From positions 1 to 6,563 of the forward strand of contig JAVEEB010000251.1 of NCBI GenBank assembly GCA_030840665.1: a DNA stretch of 6,563 nt, given 5' to 3'. Positions 4,950-6,563 of this stretch are shown here, one piece after another. Numbering within the stretch: position 1 is the first letter of the stretch; the number at the start of each line of letters is the position of its first letter. Made by a program: the position numbers and the translations under genes. This stretch comes from Frankiaceae bacterium (GTDB lineage Bacteria > Actinomycetota > Actinomycetes > JAVEEB01). The notes beneath the pieces were generated by a model. The model did not search any database. It saw only the letters and a list, made by a program, of their open reading frames with translations, and was not told the DNA's origin.

Positions 4950-5747
4950 TCAGGCCGCTTCCACCGACCGCTTCGCCAGCCCCAACCAGAAGCCGTCGAT
5001 CGCGGTGCGCGCCGGCGCGTCCGGTTGCTGCGCCGCGCCGAGAGTCACGAACAGCGGGACGAAGTGCTCGACGGTGGGGTGTGCGTACGGCATGCCGGGC
5101 GCCTTGTCCCGGAACGCAGCGAGTTCGTCGACGTCACCGCGGGCGATGGCATCGGCGGCCCAGGCGTCGAAATCCACGGACCAGCCCGGCGCCTTGGCAT
5201 CGGGCCGAAAGTCGCGAAGGTACGGCAACCCGTGGGTCAGGAAGCCCGACCCGATGATGAGGACCCCCTCGTCGCGCAGCGGTTGCAGGCGGCGGCCGAG
5301 CTCCAGCAGCTTCGTGGGGTCGTACGTCGGCAACGACATCTGCAGCACCGGGATGTCGGCGTCGGGATACATGACAGTGAGCGGCACCCACGCGCCATGG
5401 TCCAGCCCGCGGGTCGGGTGGATGTGGACCGACTCCGTGCTCGGGAGGACGGCAGCGACGCGCGCGGCGAAGGCCGTCGCGTCCGGCGTCGGATAGGTCA
5501 TCCGGTAGAAGCGCTCGGGAAAGCCGCCGAAGTCGTAGACGAGGGGTGCGCCGGCCGCCGGGTTGCTCAGGCTCAGGGGAGCGGCCTCCCAGTGGGCGGA
5601 GACGATGAGGATCGCTGACGGGCGGGGGAGATTGCCGGCCCACGCGCTCAGCTGGGCCGTCCACAGCGCGTCGTCGAGGAGGGGTGGCGCGCCGTGCCCG
5701 ATGTACAGCGACGGTAGGCGGGTGCCGTCTGTCCACGCGTTTCTCAT
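4950..5747 (-). CDS. ygiD: DODA/YgiD-type extradiol ring-cleavage dioxygenase (LigB superfamily)
   Basis: This 265-residue protein matches the class III extradiol dioxygenase family that includes 4,5-DOPA dioxygenase and E. coli YgiD, which open catechol-type rings with non-haem metal and O2. Visible family landmarks are SLYIGHGAP (H18), ILIVSAHWE (H52), YDFGGFPERFY (71-81), LDHGAWVPL (H117) and VEHFVPLF (H228). H18, H52 and H228 are the likely metal ligands and H117 a likely catalytic His, by family position. The natural substrate is not deducible; it is an aromatic diol at best. The frame stays open for 37 codons upstream, but ATG 5745-5747 has AGGAG six bases before it and gives the family's normal N-terminus. 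The gene has its own AT-rich promoter region with an operator-like dyad. Confidence 0.9.
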   Translation of the reverse strand: MRNAWTDGTRLPSLYIGHGAPPLLDDALWTAQLSAWAGNLPRPSAILIVSAHWEAAPLSLSNPAAGAPLVYDFGGFPERFYRMTYPTPDATAFAARVAAVLPSTESVHIHPTRGLDHGAWVPLTVMYPDADIPVLQMSLPTYDPTKLLELGRRLQPLRDEGVLIIGSGFLTHGLPYLRDFRPDAKAPGWSVDFDAWAADAIARGDVDELAAFRDKAPGMPYAHPTVEHFVPLFVTLGAAQQPDAPARTAIDGFWLGLAKRSVEAA

Positions 5748-5772
5748 GTGTCGCTCCTGTCCTAGGACTGCC

Positions 5773-5800
5773 AGACTAGTACAATTACGTGAAGCATCAA
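5773..5800 (-). promoter_or_regulatory. Promoter candidate of the dioxygenase gene
   Basis: On the minus strand, TTGATG (complement of 5795-5800) and TAGTCT (complement of 5773-5778) are separated by 16 bp. Both match the housekeeping sigma pattern, and the -35 is better than any other in this window. The expected start of transcription is near 5766, leaving a leader of about 20 nt that includes the AGGAG ribosome binding site. Confidence 0.55.
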
Positions 5801-5806
5801 CTAATT
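5783..5806. promoter_or_regulatory. Operator-like dyad over the dioxygenase promoter
   Basis: AATTACGTGA (5783-5792) and TCAACTAATT (5797-5806) are inverted repeats matching at 8 of 10 positions around a 4-bp centre. The dyad covers the -35 and most of the spacer of the dioxygenase promoter, where a dimeric repressor such as a MarR, HxlR or TetR protein would block polymerase. A second inverted pair, GCCAGAC (5770-5776) and GTCTGGC (5809-5815), flanks it almost symmetrically. No regulator gene is in the window. Confidence 0.55.
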
Positions 5807-5817
5807 CCGTCTGGCTG

Positions 5818-6563
5818 CTACCGCAGGTACGAGCGGTCACGCGGCGCGCGCGGGCCAAAGCTGGGTCGGCGCAACAGGCCAGTCGTCTCCAGGAGCCGGA
5901 TCACCCGGTAGCGGAACGGCCGCCAGGGCTCGAGGATCTCCACCATCTGGGCGTCGTCCACCGGCTTGCGGAGGAAGGCATAGCCGATCGCCGCAGCCAG
6001 GTGGAAGTCGCCGACGGAGACCGCGTCCGGATCGCCGAGCGCGCGCTGAGCGACCTCGGCGGCGGTCCACGGTCCGACGCCTGGGATCGCCATGAGCCGT
6101 GTGCGAGCCGCTGCCGGCGCCATCGTGGTCGTCTCCTCGACGCGGCCGGCGACATGAGCGCACGAGACGGCGGTCCTGGCCCGGGTGGCGTCCACGCCCG
6201 ATCGATGCCACTCCCAGCTGGGGATCGCCAACCACTGGGCGGGGGAGAGCGGGACGCGCATACCTGTGGGTGTCGGGCCGGGCGCCATGTCGCCCCGCCG
6301 CAGAATCAGGCGTCGCCACGCGGCGTGCGCGTCCAACGTGACGACGCGCTGCTCGATGACCGCCGCCATGAGGGAGTCGAGCACGTATCCGGTACGTGGG
6401 ATGCGCAGCCCGCCGTTTCGGCGGTGTGCCTCGGCGATGGCGGGGATCCGCGGATCGAACTGTGAATGATCATCGCGCGCGCCCAGGAGATCCGGCACCC
6501 TTGCAAGTACCGCGGCGGCACCCGGACCCCAAGCGCGACAGGCGACCGTCTGCGGGTCGAGTT
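5818..6563 (-). CDS. AlkA-like DNA-3-methyladenine glycosylase (HhH-GPD), 5' end outside the window
   Basis: The frame is open from the right edge to a TAG (5818-5820), giving 247 visible residues. The C-terminal part holds the helix-hairpin-helix LMAIPGVGPWTAAEVAQRAL and then DAVSVGDFHLAAAIGY, whose Asp (codon 6007-6009) is in the place of the catalytic Asp of AlkA. This supports a monofunctional glycosylase that removes alkylated bases such as 3-methyladenine in base excision repair. PSWEWHRSGVDATRART and RTGYVLDSLMAAVIEQRV match the upstream helical domain of actinobacterial AlkA-like proteins. A GTG at 6498 could pass for the start, but the codons before it encode LDPQTVACRAWGPGAAAVLA in the same frame, which reads as a natural continuation (WGPGA then VPDLLG). 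The real start is therefore off the window. Confidence 0.9.
   Translation of the reverse strand, partial: LDPQTVACRAWGPGAAAVLARVPDLLGARDDHSQFDPRIPAIAEAHRRNGGLRIPRTGYVLDSLMAAVIEQRVVTLDAHAAWRRLILRRGDMAPGPTPTGMRVPLSPAQWLAIPSWEWHRSGVDATRARTAVSCAHVAGRVEETTTMAPAAARTRLMAIPGVGPWTAAEVAQRALGDPDAVSVGDFHLAAAIGYAFLRKPVDDAQMVEILEPWRPFRYRVIRLLETTGLLRRPSFGPRAPRDRSYLR

Noticed and set aside
5748..5858. A 37-residue N-terminal extension of the dioxygenase
   Set aside because: It would run through the AT-rich promoter and dyad and into the glycosylase stop region, and it lacks family similarity. The internal ATG at 5747 has a strong ribosome binding site.

Overview
The window is GC-rich (about two thirds G+C by eye). 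Its codons mostly end in G or C, it uses GTG/TTG as well as ATG starts, and its promoter candidates have a TANNNT -10 with little or no -35. Together with the protein styles (a DLDQ-type RNB ribonuclease, a small HLHHYVWG membrane protein, a DNA-3-methyladenine glycosylase of actinobacterial type), this points to a chromosomal segment of an actinomycete (Actinomycetota). The order cannot be fixed from the sequence. No insertion sequence, phage gene, CRISPR array, tRNA or rRNA was seen.

Layout from left to right. (1) The 3' end of an unidentified + strand gene ends at 155, inside a 15-bp tandem repeat in which every full unit carries an in-frame TAG. (2) A compact minus-strand cluster runs from 2485 to 215: an RNB-family 3'-5' exoribonuclease, a YdhR-like small ABM-fold protein, and a HAD phosphatase resembling the 3'-phosphatase domain of polynucleotide kinase. 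The last two overlap by ATGA. (3) A 112-bp divergent intergenic region with several dyads separates this cluster from a + strand pair: a Bcp/PrxQ peroxiredoxin and a four-helix membrane protein of unknown function. (4) A + strand DEAD-box RNA helicase has its own promoter candidate, a leader of about 115 nt and a hairpin at the start of that leader. (5) A stem-loop over the helicase stop codon separates it from a convergent minus-strand DODA/YgiD-type extradiol dioxygenase. (6) A 70-bp AT-rich spacer holds the dioxygenase promoter and a clear operator-like dyad. (7) A minus-strand AlkA-like DNA glycosylase runs off the right edge, so its true start is outside the window.

The most coherent biological idea is RNA end metabolism. 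A 3'-5' exonuclease and a PNKP-type phosphatase are encoded in one cluster. A 3'-phosphate or cyclic phosphate blocks RNase II-type enzymes, so the phosphatase could clear ends for the nuclease. The RNA helicase lies about 1.3 kb from the cluster but in a separate transcription unit. The peroxiredoxin, the dioxygenase with its putative operator and the alkylation-repair glycosylase suggest a stress-response flavour, but this is a loose association. I see no clear evidence of a new defence or mobile system. The genes are mostly ordinary chromosomal families, and the points of interest are in the spacers and in the gene pairing.
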